Assembly (NCBI GenBank): GCA_949130495.1
Contig: CASBWL010000051.1
Coordinates: 396,308-460,307 of the forward strand
Direction: 5' to 3'
Origin: Sambucus nigra
Taxonomy: Eukaryota > Streptophyta > Magnoliopsida > Dipsacales > Adoxaceae
DNA: 64,000 bases
This document shows, one piece after another, positions 46,050 through 58,336 of this stretch. The notes beneath the pieces are model-generated. The model did no database searches. It was given only the letters and a program-made list of their open reading frames with translations, and was not told the origin of the DNA. The position numbers and the translations under genes are program-made. Each line of letters opens with the position of its first letter. Position 1 is the first letter of the stretch.

Positions 46050-47040
46050 TTTGAGGATAACTGTAATGAATAATCTCAAAAATCGTTTCTTCAATATCGA
46101 AAAGAAGTGAATAAAAATTTATTTATTTTAAGCAGCTTAAAAATGGATCAACTCTCGATCTACTGTAACATATCTTGATTTAAAAATCTAAATATGATGT
46201 CATTTGCCATGTACGTCTAGATTCAAAATCAGTTGTTGGTATGTTACGTGAATCATGGATCCAATCAATTTTGATTGGTTCCAATTTCTCATATCCATGG
46301 ATGGGATATGGACATTTTAATTTTGTCAAAATTGTTAAGGTGTTGGGTCCCATTCCAGGATGCTAGCTTGAATTGGTAATATTTTTTCTGTGGATTGAGA
46401 ATAGTTCTCTAATTTCACAAAGTAAATCTTATATGCACTGCTAGCCAATTGGTGGTGAATGAAATAAAGGCCTGATTCCATGTCAGTATCCGAATGTAAT
46501 ATATATCTTTACAAAATACCTCTTCATGTTTTAAACCAGTTTCTTAAGTTTTAATCAAAATTTTAAAATGTGTTTATACTTATTTTCATAAATTTTAAAT
46601 GTTTTCCCTGTATTATTGGCATTTTTCGAATCTCCCACTGTCTGTACATTTTTCTTTTCATTATTCGGTGTCTGCAACTTTCTTCTTTTTTTCCCCTATT
46701 TTTGAAACTTTTATATTATTCAAACATTTAAAATATATTTTCAAATATTGCCATATTTTTTTTTCTTTTTTCGAGATTATTCAAAAAATTTAAAGAGCCA
46801 ATTTTCAGATTATTAGACGTTTTTTCTGATTTCTAAATTATTGTTATTGTAATTTCCGAATTTAAAAATATTTTCCGATTATTTCCAAATTTTTAAAATG
46901 TTTTTATCGTGTTATTAGATTTTGTCAATTACCTTTTTTTTTAAATCGTAATACTAAAATACACTCGTATGCATGACACCTGACCAATATTCACTTAAAA
47001 TAATAAACATTGTTATGGTTCAGGAATTTTTCTATGCGAT
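46050..47040. repeat. Decayed dispersed repeat, relative of 425-1870
   Basis: GGATCCAATCAATTTTGATT, TTGGGTCCCATTCCAGGATG and CTTCATGTTTTAAACCAGTT match the first 2 kb of the window. The last 120 nt resemble the end of the 2.8-kb duplicated unit. Non-coding. Confidence 0.55.
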
Positions 47041-47365
47041 TGAAGAAGTTCTTATAAGAAGTAATGGAAGATTAAAAGTTAAATAAAAAACACAATGAGA
47101 TGGAAATTTATTAAAATTCCAATTACGGTGATAAAAAGATGACATGCAACTACGAAAATTTGGGAGATCTTGATCGGGAGGCAGAAGACCTTTGAATATA
47201 TTTTACGCGATCTTAATCATACGAATTATCATTATGAAATATGAGAATATACCCCGAAGAATGATTTATATTTTTACAAGAATTTATATTTTTTTAGATA
47301 TAATTACCTGAATAATTTTTTCCCCAGCTATTCCATTCAAGTGCCAATTCAAGTCAAGAGGCCAA
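47041..47365. other. No feature recognised
   Basis: AT-rich left flank of the LTR element at 47366. Confidence 0.4.
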
Positions 47366-50204
47366 TGTGACAACCCGCAATCCGAGATAAGGGGTGGCCA
47401 GCCCGATACTCAAACGTAACAGGGATCATGGATGGGTATCATTCTCAGCATCGCAAATATAAACTGAGTACACGGGAAAACCACCCAGTAAATCAGAAAA
47501 CGGGTTGCCAAAAAGTGTAAAATTTTAAAAATGCGGTTATGAAAAATTTAAACTAACAACCCAGTCTGACGAGCAAGTGGAATTCCAAAGATAACATATA
47601 ATATAACTAAAATGAAGGTACACCAATGGACCGAATAAGCTGTCGGTCCACAGCTACATAAGACAGCGTACAACAATATAAAAGGTCTTATATAGTACAA
47701 CCATTAATCAAATACAAATGTTTGGGCCACACGCCCGAGGGACAAGACCTGATCATATCTAGAATAACAAGAATGGAAGCGTCTAATACAACGTCCTGTA
47801 ATAACCCGCAAAGTCTTACAGCTCGTCGAAGGTGCAAGGAACTTGGAAAAGTCAAGTCGGGCGTCCTTGCGGTGGAGCACCTGAGCGGATACAATAATAT
47901 ATACAACAAGAAAGTAAACCGGTCAGGGCCGGGTTCTATATGATTTCTAGAAGAATAAAAAGCATGATAGATATGAACAGTTATACATGAATAATGAGGA
48001 TGATCACATGACATGCTATCTACAATTACAAGCAAGGATAGAAGGTAAAGCATTTTAATTTAAAACCCTTGCTTATTAATACAATTTTCCATTTCCTTTA
48101 GGCATTCCTTACTAGGAATAAAACCATATATTTGGTTAAGTCAAGAAGTTATAATTTCTATTCATAATTAAAACTTCTTATTTTATCTTTCCATTATTTA
48201 TTAGGAATATTATTTACATCAAGTGCTCTTTATGGCACATATATATTTTTTTTCCGTGCTCTTCCTGGCACATATTCATGCTCTTTGTGGCGTTAACAAC
48301 CATCAAGTCCAACTTGATGAAAATATAGTTATACACATATACATATAACGATATCTAAGACCGCCCGTCCGGGTTTCCCCACTGAGCGCGCCCCTAAATG
48401 ACCATCATCTTCCAGGGCCTAACATAAGACAACCTGGGCACCTATCGGAACACGTCAGGAAGCGGCCATGAGCCTGCGTGGTAGCCAAGACCACACCTGG
48501 AATCTCCCTACCCCCGCAGAAAAATATACAACCATAAGCGCTCCCATGGCCTAGGACTATATCCACCCTGCATTCATTAGCCAGGGGGCTTCACCTCACG
48601 AGCGAACTTCCCTTATGATGTCATTTAGAGAGGTGTGTAACAGTAAATTAACATTTACATATATCATCATTATATTACCAAAAATCCATTTCCATTAATC
48701 ATGTTATTGGTTCTTTTTATTAAACCTAATATCATTAAACAACGGGGTTCATTCTAAATTGAACCTATTATCTTTAAACACCTATGGGTTCATTTTATGC
48801 GAACCTAATTTCCCATCGAATATTATCATTTTATTCCTCAAATTGCAATCCCCGATTAACTCTCCAAATGATCATTATGATCCTACAAATATCCAAGGCC
48901 TATGTAACTTGACAAGCCCTTCTAGTCTCCAAGTTAGGGTACCTAACATCCAAACTTCTAAGAGTTTGAATAAAAGAAGTAATGCCTTAGCATTACTTTA
49001 AACCTTCCCGAAACAAACCCCAGATGAACCCATTTCTAGTCCAGGGTAACGACCAAACTCCATAACTACTCTAGGACTCTAAGCTTACTTCAATTGAGAA
49101 GGTTCCTAAGTCCTAAACTTAAAGAAAAAGGATAAAAATTATAAAAGGAAAAATGACCCAAAACAGCAGGTACCGAATCGATTCGCCCTAAGGGCCGAAT
49201 CGATTCGCCCAAGCGAATCGATTCGCTCTGAAAGCGAATCGGTTCGGACAACAAACTTGAGATTCTGCATAAGCCGAATCGATTCGGTCTTAATCCGAAT
49301 CGTTTCGGGTACTACGACCTGGGATTCTGCATCTATGCGAATCGATTCGCCCAAGGGGCCGAATCGATTCGCCCCTGCGAAAATGCCAAGAATGGCTATG
49401 GAGTCTTGAACTCCAAAATTGATTCAACACCAAAATCAACCCCAACCGAAGTCATTTACTGCAATTTCTACATCCTAAACACATTCTAATATCACCCTCA
49501 ACATCATTTATCATCCAAATCCATTTCCAAGGGTTAATACCCTAAAATCCAACAAAAACCCTAACATTTCTAAATCATAAATATCAATGCAATTTATTCT
49601 ACTTAAACCATAAATTTGCAAGTAGATTACTTGCCTCAAGGTAAGAATCTGATTTGATGAAGAAGGAGGCAACAATCCAAGCTCCAATCTCTCTTTTTCT
49701 CCCAAGTTCTCTTCCTCTCTCTACTCTCTCTAGGGCTCAATTGTGTAAAATGGAAGAATGGGAATAGGGGTGGGGAAATAAAACGGGGCTTAAGTCTAAA
49801 AGCCCAACGTAAAATGCTAATACGCGATATACTAATACGCGACTACACTATTTAAGCCAAAACCAGTCAAAAGTCCCCAAAATGCCAAAATACAATATGG
49901 CACTTATTTTGACTGTCAAACACCTACCGGGACTAACTACACTACCCAAATTGTCATTTGGAAATTTTATAACTCATTTTACTTCCGGTTTCATAATAAA
50001 CCAAAATGTCATTTTAAGTCTTTATGACATAATAAATTACCCCATGAACATTTAATCTACACACGAGGTAATTACACAACATATTAGTAAATATTGACTT
50101 TGTCATAACAAATTAATATTTACTCAGCATCTGACAGATAATAACTAATTACTACTCGTGGTAATTAAGGATAAAATGGGCTATCGAAAGAGAGGGTTAT
50201 TACA
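47366..50204 (-). repeat. 3' LTR of the gag-only element
   Basis: 2839 bp. On the minus strand it runs TGTAATAACC...GGGTTGTCACA. It is very similar to 54000-56837, with scattered substitutions and two clear indels: a ~21-nt CTCTTTATGGCATTTC-type unit near 48285, missing here, and one extra palindrome unit near 49186. ORFs conserved between the two LTRs (e.g. 47688-48053) are conserved only because the LTRs are duplicates. Minus-strand landmarks: a GA-rich leader at 49740-49690, GAGGCAAGT at 49638-49630, and palindromes at 49371-49174. Confidence 0.95.
49174..49371. repeat. Array of eight CGAATCGATTCG palindromes (3' LTR)
   Basis: 12-nt palindromes start at 49174, 49196, 49214, 49235, 49275, 49296, 49338 and 49360; those at 49235 and 49296 have one central change. 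Spacers of 6-30 nt include a higher-order repeat with GATTCTGCAT at about 49261 and 49323. Confidence 0.95.
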
Positions 50205-50216
50205 TACTCCCCCCCT
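50205..50216 (-). other. Polypurine tract of the gag-only element
   Basis: Minus strand reads AAGGGGGGGAGTA immediately before the 3' LTR start TGTAATAACC, preceded by GGGGACAAAATTCCC, as is usual at this position in Tekay-type elements. Confidence 0.85.
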
Positions 50217-52753
50217 TAAAAGGGAATTTTGTCCCCAAAATTCGGATATACATCGCAAGAAGAAGTGCGGATACTATTCCCGCAAGTCATCCTCGCGCCC
50301 CGATGTCGATTTCTCGACACTAAGCTGACTATAAAGAACTCATCCCCAAAGTACTACCGGCGATACCAACGTAACTTTACGCTCTAAGATAGCAACCGAC
50401 TACATCTAATAAGAATCGTCAAGTTGCACCTACTTCGAAAGGCATGTGCCCAATGGCACCGTCCTATCCCTCGTACTTCCTTGCATGAGTGACAAGGAAC
50501 AAATTATGAACTTGCCGCAAAATGTTTCAATAAAGCAAGCGAATAGTTTACCGAATCCACCGCGACATTTCTAGAAAAGGTACAACGTCATGCAGCGCAA
50601 GTCTTCCTCTTCTCCTCGAAACGCATAACGCCCTTCTCAGGCGATACTCACCACAACATTTGGTCTAATGATCTCAACTCCCGATGCCTTCTTCTCGCAT
50701 CGCATGAGCTCTTTTGTCGGTCTCGGTTATACGAGAGACTCATCATCTCGCACTTCTAACCAACAAGCGGGAGATCTAAAAAAAAGCCTACCATACAAGG
50801 CCTCTTCTAAAGCGTCGTCCCAACCGCAAATTCTATATAGGCGAATTCAACGAGTGGAAAGCATTGTTCCCAACTACTCTTAAAGTTAGGCACGCGGGTA
50901 AGGAGTATATGCCTCGGCATATGGTTTATTCTATTGGTTTGGTCATCTGTGGAAAATGATAAGAAGTGATTAACCAAAATTCGATTCCCATAGCTTCTGG
51001 GAACCTTGCCAAGAATGAGAAACGAAAGTCTTGATTAAGTACAACAACCTTCCCATGCCCAGCCAATAGTACTAGCGACGTATAACTTGGCACGATTCGT
51101 CATTACCTTGATGCACCGAAACGTTAGAACCGTGTGATCTCTCCATATCTGCTTAACTTAAGTCCTTTCCATTCGGGACAAAATTCTCTTAAGGGAACGT
51201 ACCCCACCCTCAAGATGGACTTCAACTTAAATAGGGGATAATACTCCTTACAAGTTTAAACTTGTGAGGCGCAGTTACAATAGGTCGATACTCCAGTATT
51301 ACCACTCCCCATCATGGCGGAGACTTACTAATGGAATCTACCTTCGAGCTTAACCACGTGACTCGGGGTTACGAGTCAATTCACCCTTTCATTGACTCCG
51401 TAACACTCCATTACATGATTCCTCATCTCCTTCGGCCTTAACCACCAACTTTCGAAATCCTCCCACTTCACACAACATGGAACCAATCCCTTGATACGAG
51501 TTTACGCATCACTTAGTCATGGTCAACTCCCAACAACCCTCCTAAACTTACGTCTCATACAAAAGGCTCTATGTCTAAGCAATCCTAAAGTCTATCTACC
51601 TATACCCTATCTAAGTCGTATACACATAATGCTAAGTATATCCCTAGTGCCCGAGACCTTTCTCAACTTCCGACATTTGCTCAGTTTCGTGCGTGGGACG
51701 TCTCGCCGAAGCGAAATCCAAACAAGGAACCCTCCCGTTACACTACTACCTCGCGTTGTCAGTCATCGAGGGGTACATGTCTAAGACACATGTTCGGGAC
51801 TAAAAGATTCTACAGCTACACACTAACTATTTACCTAACAAAAGAATATTAACAATCCAAAGCTGACCCTTCGTGAAACCCCAGGGTTATATACCCTATA
51901 ACATATGCATCTCAATAAATAGCCTTCTATTCAAAGGCATAACCCGAAGTCTCAATTCGACTTCGTGCCTCGGTCTCCCTCATATCGATCAGAGGAGAGA
52001 ACTATGTGCAGTGCTCCTATGTCGCACTTTAATAGCCATCAATCACCCTTCTACGTGATTATCGACTAAACTTTCCAATCCCACTTCCGACCATAATTTA
52101 ATAAAACAAAATAAAATAAAAGGGAAGAATAGCATATCTTCACTCACAACATCGTTAAGTGTTCATGCGGTGGAGTGTGTCGCAAAGCGAAATCCAAACA
52201 AGGAACCCCTCCGTCACATGCCTACTTAGCTAGTTGATCATGGAGATAGAGCGTAATATACATAAAACAAAAGAAAGGAAAGGTGGTATATCCCCACTCC
52301 CAACATCGTTAAGGTTCGCGCGTGGAGCGTCCCGCAGAAGCGGAATCCAAACAAGGAACCCCTCCTATACGCTACCACTCAACTTGTTGGTCGTGGAGAT
52401 AAGGCATTGCAATCACATACTAATATCACATTATACTCGACCATGTTAAGGACGAGTAAATTGGCCTCAAGCACAATTTAATAAGAGAACTTCCTATATA
52501 CATACAATCAAAAGAAAAAGGCGAACCATTACGCATAGAACTCGATACTAATGAAAATACTCTCAGCAGATATTATGAAATCTGTAATCTAAGAAAAGCT
52601 CGTAAAACAAATAAGCGCGTAACACCCGCATCGAATAACATTTAACTCGCGTATCTCTGAGAAAAACTTACCCTCAATAACGGGCGGTGCCGGCAGGGCT
52701 GGAGGAAACATAGCCTCCCGATCATGACAAACACGTCCATACTGTAGTTGCCC
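50217..52753 (-). other. Non-coding interior of the gag-only element
   Basis: About 2.5 kb where pol would be expected. All frames are short, and none shows retroelement enzyme motifs. It contains three copies of a conserved non-coding block (see 51680-52405). It is either strongly decayed or, more likely, an unrelated filler, as in large-derivative-type elements. Confidence 0.6.
51680..52405 (-). repeat. Three dispersed copies of a conserved block
   Basis: Copies at about 51690-51780, 52136-52256 and 52290-52402 share GCGTGGGACGTCTCGC or variants, then GCGAAATCCAAACAAGGAAC, and a similar tail ending GTCGTGGAGATA or a variant. The last two also share CACAACATCGTTAAG upstream. The 18-20 nt core is the best conserved part. 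Confidence 0.8.
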
Positions 52754-53820
52754 CTACTGCGGAGGAACAACCATAATAGGTACCGGAGGTGGAAACAGAA
52801 CATACGGCTGTTGAGGAACCCGAGGAAACTGACCCCCAATCATCTGAGGACACTCTCTCTTGATATGACCTGCCTCCCCACATTGGAAGCACCGTCCCTC
52901 CATGTCCTCCCGATTACGGCCTCCGATATTCCTCAACTGGGAAAAGCCTCGGCCCGGACGACCTCTACCTCCAGGGCCACCCCGATCTGCCTGATGTAAA
53001 ACACCTTGTTCGTGCCTATTATTGCCCCTCGCAATAAACTCTCCAAGATTCCTTACTTGCCTCATCTCAGTAGCTTTCTTGCTACCCTGCATATATACTC
53101 GATGCTCCCGGCAATGGAGCAAGGCTGCATTCATAACCTCGCCAAAAGTCTGGAAAGCTGGGTTACCCAACAAGTGTTTTCGGATTCCCCAGTTTAGACC
53201 TCCCATAAACTTGGAGATCTTCTTCTCCTCCGGAGTCACCTCGTCTGGTACAAAATTTGCTAAACGGGTGAACTCCTCTTCATACTCCGCTACAGACCTC
53301 TCCCCTTGCACTACATCTTGCAACTTCCTCTTCATCTCCCTCTGAACAGCGGGAGGAAAATACTTAAGATCAAACAAGGTCCAGAACTCAGTGATTGACA
53401 TGGTGTCTCTTTGCTCTGGGGTGGTCATCGTCTCCCACCAGTGTAACGCAGATCAGACAAGCTTAAAGGTGGTAAGGACTTGTTTCTTATCCTCACTGCA
53501 TTCTATCATTCGAAGGTGGCGTTGCATGTCTTTCTTCCATTGATTGGCTTTAATAACATCCGCAACTCCCTCGAATTTCGGGGGTTTGCCCCTTAGAAAG
53601 GACTCCCTAACCCTTTCCCACGGAGTAAGTCCCGTAGGAGCTTGAACACCTGGGTCCATGACAATTGTTGGATCACTACGGACATGGAGGCATGAACCGC
53701 TCCAGCCACTATGCTTGCTACATCCGCAACATTAACCGTCCCTTGTAGTGGCGGTGGAGGACCTACTTCCCTCTCTACGACCTTAACACGTCTCGCCGGG
53801 CGACCTCTCTTAGGCGGCAT
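52754..53820 (-). pseudogene. gag of the Tekay-like element
   Basis: Starts at ATG 53820 (MPPKRGRPARRVKVVEREVG). A frameshift near 53650 leads to 53453-53659 (LTPWERVRESFLRGKPPKFE). A TGA at about 53448-53450 interrupts KLV-stop-SALHWW. The Retrotrans_gag core continues at 52754-53428 (FWTLFDLKYFPPAVQREMKR, SVAEYEEEFTRLANFVPDEV). The C-terminus carries an Arg/Gly-rich stretch and a CCHC knuckle CFQCGEAGHIKREC, then a Pro-rich end. The protein would form virus-like particles. One frameshift and one stop disable this copy. Confidence 0.92.
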
Positions 53821-53985
53821 CTGAGATGGAAGAACAATAGTATTAGAATACTAATTAAAACAATCTATCTTGCAGAAGATCGTAAACATAAGCATAAAAG
53901 AAATCCTAACATTAGGCTCTACATCAAAGAACGCTACGGTAGAACGAGACAAGTCCACACAGATCCTAGTACTCTAGAACCTGAT

Positions 53986-53997
53986 GCTCTGATACCA
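53986..53997 (-). other. tRNA-iMet primer-binding site
   Basis: Minus strand TGGTATCAGAGC, the standard complement of plant initiator tRNA-Met 3' end, 2 nt inside the 5' LTR (which ends at 54000). The same distance separates the LTR from the self-complementary segment of the copia element. Confidence 0.93.
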
Positions 53998-53999
53998 TT

Positions 54000-56837
54000 T
54001 GTGACAACCCGCAATCCGAGATAAGGGGTGGCCATCCCGATACTCAAACGTAACAGGGATCATGTATAGGTATCATTCTCAGCATCGTAAATATAAACTG
54101 AGTACACGGGAAAACCACCCAGTAAATCAGAAAACGGGTTGCCAAAAAGTGTAAAATTTTAAAAATGCGGTTATGAAAAAATTTAAACTAACAACCCAGT
54201 CTAACGAGCAAGTGGAATTCCAAAGATAACATATAATATAACTAAAATGAAGGTACACCAATGGACCGAATAAGCTGTCGGTCCACAGCTACATAAGACA
54301 GCGTACAACAATATAAAAGGTCTTATATAGTACAACCATTAATCAAATACAAATGTTTGGGCCACACGCCCGAGGGACAAGACCCGATCATATCTAGAAT
54401 AACAAGAATGGAAGCGTCTAATACAACGTCCTGTAATAACCCGAAAAGTCTTACAGCTCGTCGAAGGTGCAAGGAACTTGGAAAAGTCAAGTCGGGCGTC
54501 CTTGCGGTGGAGCACCTGAGCGGATACAATAATATATACAACAAGAAAGTAAACCGGTCAGGGCCGGGTTCTATATGATTTCTAGAAGAATAAAAAGCAT
54601 GATAGATATGAACAGTTATACATGAATAATGAGGATGATCACATGACATGCTATCTACAATTACAAGCAAGGATAGAAGGTAAAGCATTTTAATTTAAAA
54701 CCCTTCCTTATTAATACAACTTTCCATTTCCTTTAGACATTCCTTACTAGGAATAAAACCATATATTTGGTTAAGTCAAGAAGTTATAATTTCTATTCAT
54801 AATTAAAACTTCTTATTTTATCTTTCCATTCCTTATTAGGAATATTATTTACATCAAGTGCTCTTTATGGCACATATATATTTTTTTTCCGTGCTCTTCC
54901 TGGCACATATTCATGCTCTTTATGGCATTTCATAAGCTCTTTGTGGCGTTAACAACCATCAAGTCCAACTTGATGAAAATATAGTTATACACATATACAT
55001 ATAACGATATCTAAGACCGCCCGTCCGGGTTTCCCCACTGAGCGCGCCCCTAAATGACCATCATCTTCCAGGGCCTAACATAAGACAACCTGGGCACCTA
55101 TCAGAACACGTCGGGAAGCGGCCATGAGCCTGCGTGGTAGCCAAGACCACACCTGGAATCTCCCTACCCCCGCAGAAAAATATACAACCATAAGCGCTCC
55201 CATGGCCTAGGACTATATCCACCCTGCATTCATTAGCCAGGGGGCTTCACCTCACGAGCGAACTTCCCTTATGATGTCATTTAGAGAGGTGTGTAACAGT
55301 AAATTAACATTTACATATATCATCATTATATTACCAAAAATCCATTTCCATTAATCATGTTATTGGTTCTTTTTATTAAACCTAATATCATTAAACAACG
55401 GGGTTCATTCTAAATTGAACCTATTATCTTTAAACACCTATGGGTTCATTTTATGCGAACCTAATTTCCCATCGAATATTATCATTTTATTCCTCAAATT
55501 GCAATCCCCGATTAACACTCCAAATGATCATTATGATCCTACAAATCTCCAAGGCCTATGTAACTTGACAAGCCCTTCTAGTCTCCAAGTTAGGGTACCT
55601 AACATCCAAACTTCTAAGAGTTTGAATAAAAGAAGTAATGCCTTAGCATTACTTTAAACCTTCCCGAAACAAACCCCAGATGAACCCATTTCTAGTCCAG
55701 GGTAACAACCAAACTCCATAACTACTCTAGGACTCTAAGCTTACTTCAATTAAGAAGGTTCCTAAGTCCTAAACTTAAAGAAAAAGGATAAAAATTATAA
55801 AAGGAAAAATGACCCAAAACAGCAGGTACCGAATCGATTCGCCCAAGCAAATCGATTCGCTCTGAAAGCGAATCGGTTCGGACAACAAACTTGAGATTCT
55901 GCATAAGCCGAATTGATTCGGTCTTAATCCGAATCGATTCGGGTACTACGACCTGGGATTCTGCATCTATGCGAATCGATTCGCCCAAGGGGCCGAATCG
56001 ATTCGCCCCTGCGAAAATGCCAAGAATGGCTATGGAGTCTTGAACTCCAAAATTGATCCAACACCAAAACCAACCCCAACCGAAGTCATTTACTGCAATT
56101 TCTACATCCTAAACACATTCTAATATCACCCTCAACATCATTTATCATCCAAATCCATTTCCAAGGGTTAATACCCTAAAATCCAACAAAAACCCTAACA
56201 TTTCTAAATCATAAATATCAATGCAATTTATTCTACTTAAACCATAAATTTGCAAGTAGATTACTTGCCTCAAGGTAAGAATCTGATTTGATGAAGAAGG
56301 AGGCAACAATCCAAGCTCCAATCTCTCTTTTTCTCCCAAGTTCTCTTCCTCTCTCTACTCTCTCTAGGGCTCAATTGTGTAAAATGGAAGAATGGGAATA
56401 GGGGTGGGGAAATAAAACGGGGCTTAAGTCTAAAAGCCCAACGTAAAATGCTAATAAGCGATATACTAATACGCGACTACACTATTTAAGCCAAAACCAG
56501 TCAAAAGTCCCCAAAATGCCAAAATACAATATGGCACTTATTTTGACTGTCAAACACCTACCGGGACTAACTACACTACCCAAATTGTCATTTGGAAATT
56601 TTATTACTCATTTTACTTCCGGTTTCATAATAAACCAAAATGTCATTTTAAGTCTTTATGACATAATAAATTACCCCATGAACATTTAATCTACACACGA
56701 GGTAATTACACAACATATTAGTAAATATTGACTTTGTCATAACAAATTAATATTTACTCAGCATCTGACAGATAATAACTAATTACTACTCGTGGTAATT
56801 AAGGATAAAATGGGCTATCGAAAGAGAGGGTTATTAC
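54000..56837 (-). repeat. 5' LTR of the gag-only element
   Basis: 2838 bp, near-identical partner of 47366-50204. It carries one palindrome unit fewer and one CTCTTTATGGC unit more. The outer end reads GGTTATTAC followed by T instead of A, directly joined to family M repeat. Confidence 0.95.
55830..56005. repeat. Array of seven CGAATCGATTCG palindromes (5' LTR)
   Basis: Same array as 49174-49371 but missing one 22-nt unit after the first palindrome. Point changes differ (CAAATCGATTCG and CGAATTGATTCG here, while the CGTTTCG variant of the other LTR is perfect here). Confidence 0.95.
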
Positions 56838-57345
56838 TACTAATTTAATAAATGATTATTTATTAATTAATTTAATTTTAAGGATAAGTTAGCCATAAGA
56901 AAGTTTTCCTGTTTCACCACTATAAAGGAAAATGTACAAAAAAAATGAATTTACGGACAAATTACAATTCGAACCTCAATGTTTTAAAATTTTCAATTAG
57001 AGTCCGAAAACACAGTTAGTGTTTCAACAACCTTGGGGCTAACAATGTACGAATCTACTAAAGAATATCTTACAGGGTTGTTACTATTGATACACAAAGT
57101 CACACATCGAGTAACTAAAGTCTTGCACTATAGTATATAAGATCTCGGGGATCCTCCACCCATTGTCAACTTGCTTTGAATTGGATGCTCTAATGGTTAA
57201 CATGACAGCAAAGAATACTATTCATTACCCAATGGCCCATCTACTCCGCGTGTTTGGCTAATGTAACGCCACATGCGAAGGGTCGTGTTGAAATAGAAAG
57301 TCTCACATTAGAAAATTAAAATCTTTTACCAAAAGTTCCTCAATA
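56838..57345 (+). repeat. Family M repeat, tile c copy
   Basis: Follows 4733-5225 almost phrase by phrase: AATGATTATTTATTAATTAA, TTTCAACAACCTTGG, TATAGTATATAAGATC, CATTACCCAATGGCCCA, CTACTCCGCGTGTTTGGCTA, AAATCTTTTACC. Confidence 0.8.
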
Positions 57346-58336
57346 TATTATTCATCACATAAAATATTTTGCTATGAATTATTAAAGTTTTTCATCACAT
57401 AAAACTAATTTTTTTTTTTAAGAAAGTCGAATTTATTCAAAAGAAGGTGGAAAAGCCCCACCTGTGGTAAAGAAAGCAAGAATCATAACTTGACTCAAGC
57501 GGAAAAGAGGGCCTAAATAAATAGGACTCGTACAAAAAAGAACTTGATTAAAACTACTAAACATAAAAAGCATTTAGGTCCTACAGTTTCTTGCACGCGT
57601 ACGCTTGCGGAGGACATTGTAATTCTTTTTTTTTTTTTGCAGTAGAATCATTCATAGCAAAAGATTTTATGTTTTTATCCCATAAAACTAATGCAAGTTC
57701 TTTATCACATAAGATATTATGCTATTTATTTTACAAACTGTCCTAAAGTACTTAAAAATAAACACCTCCTCACAAATTATAATGAACATTATAGAAATAT
57801 TTTTGTGATGAACTCTTTTAGTGTATGTTTTTACCATTTTCATCGACAAAACTATCCGTCATTAAATTTTACTTGGAACAAATTATTTTTTTTCTTAACA
57901 AATTTAGCACCTTTTATTATGAAATACATCATCGCCAAAACATCTAATTTTTAGACGAGTACAAAGTATGGTACCTATACAATAAAAACATTATCTCCAT
58001 AAGAAATTTTATATACATTTTTTTCTACAAAAGTAAGCGCACTGATGTAATTGTGAATATTTGTGTGGATAACTAGTCTATCCATAAGATGGGATATAGT
58101 TAATGGCTAAGCATATTGTTAATTGATAATCCACAAGAGAACCTAATACTATATATATACATGTCAGAGTCAATTTCAAAGACATCATGATATATACTCC
58201 ATAAACCATTGCTTTTCACTCACGCTTATGTTATATTCCTCTTGATCCAACATGCATAGCTCCCCCTATATATATATAGATATATTACAAACCATCCCAT
58301 GCAATCATAAACCTACCTAGGTCTTCTATAAAAAAA
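57346..58336. other. Mixed sequence with a possible LINE/SINE 3' end
   Basis: 57411-57640 is bounded by two T runs. In the minus direction it resembles the poly(A) 3' end of a non-LTR element (GAATAAATTCGACTTTC near the A run). The rest, to 58336, is AT-rich and includes TATATATATAG at 58270-58280, a possible TATA region for the following ORF. Confidence 0.35.

Larger units (their letters stand above)
47366..56837 (-). mobile_element. Gag-only LTR retrotransposon (Tekay-like, non-autonomous)
   Basis: 9.47 kb with two 2.84-kb LTRs and a 3.8-kb interior. Minus-strand order: 5' LTR (56837-54000), primer site TGGTATCAGAGC, gag (53820-52754), about 2.5 kb of non-coding DNA, polypurine tract, 3' LTR (50204-47366). 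No protease, RT, RNase H or integrase motif was seen in any frame. This matches the published idea of gag-only terminal-repeat elements (TR-GAG), which depend on an autonomous partner. The flanks show no matching target duplication, and the last base of the right LTR (expected TTACA) is altered. Confidence 0.88.

Noticed and set aside
47688..48053. 121-aa minus ORF conserved at 54323-54688, plus other paired ORFs at 48759/55415, 49511/56145 and 14145/20052
   Set aside because: They are conserved only because they lie in duplicated LTRs. No domain, and the frames are interrupted by LTR indels elsewhere.
49174..49371. Regular palindromic repeats considered as a CRISPR array
   Set aside because: Plant nuclear context, repeats of 12 nt with irregular 6-30 nt spacers, no cas genes, and the same array in both LTRs of a retrotransposon.
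50668..52449. Plus-strand ORFs in the interior of the gag-only element
   Set aside because: Short, no motif, antisense to the element, partly spanning the non-coding repeated block.
47361..56842. Target-site duplication around the gag-only element
   Set aside because: The 5 bases before 47366 (GCCAA) and after 56837 (TACTA) do not match, so no duplication can be claimed.
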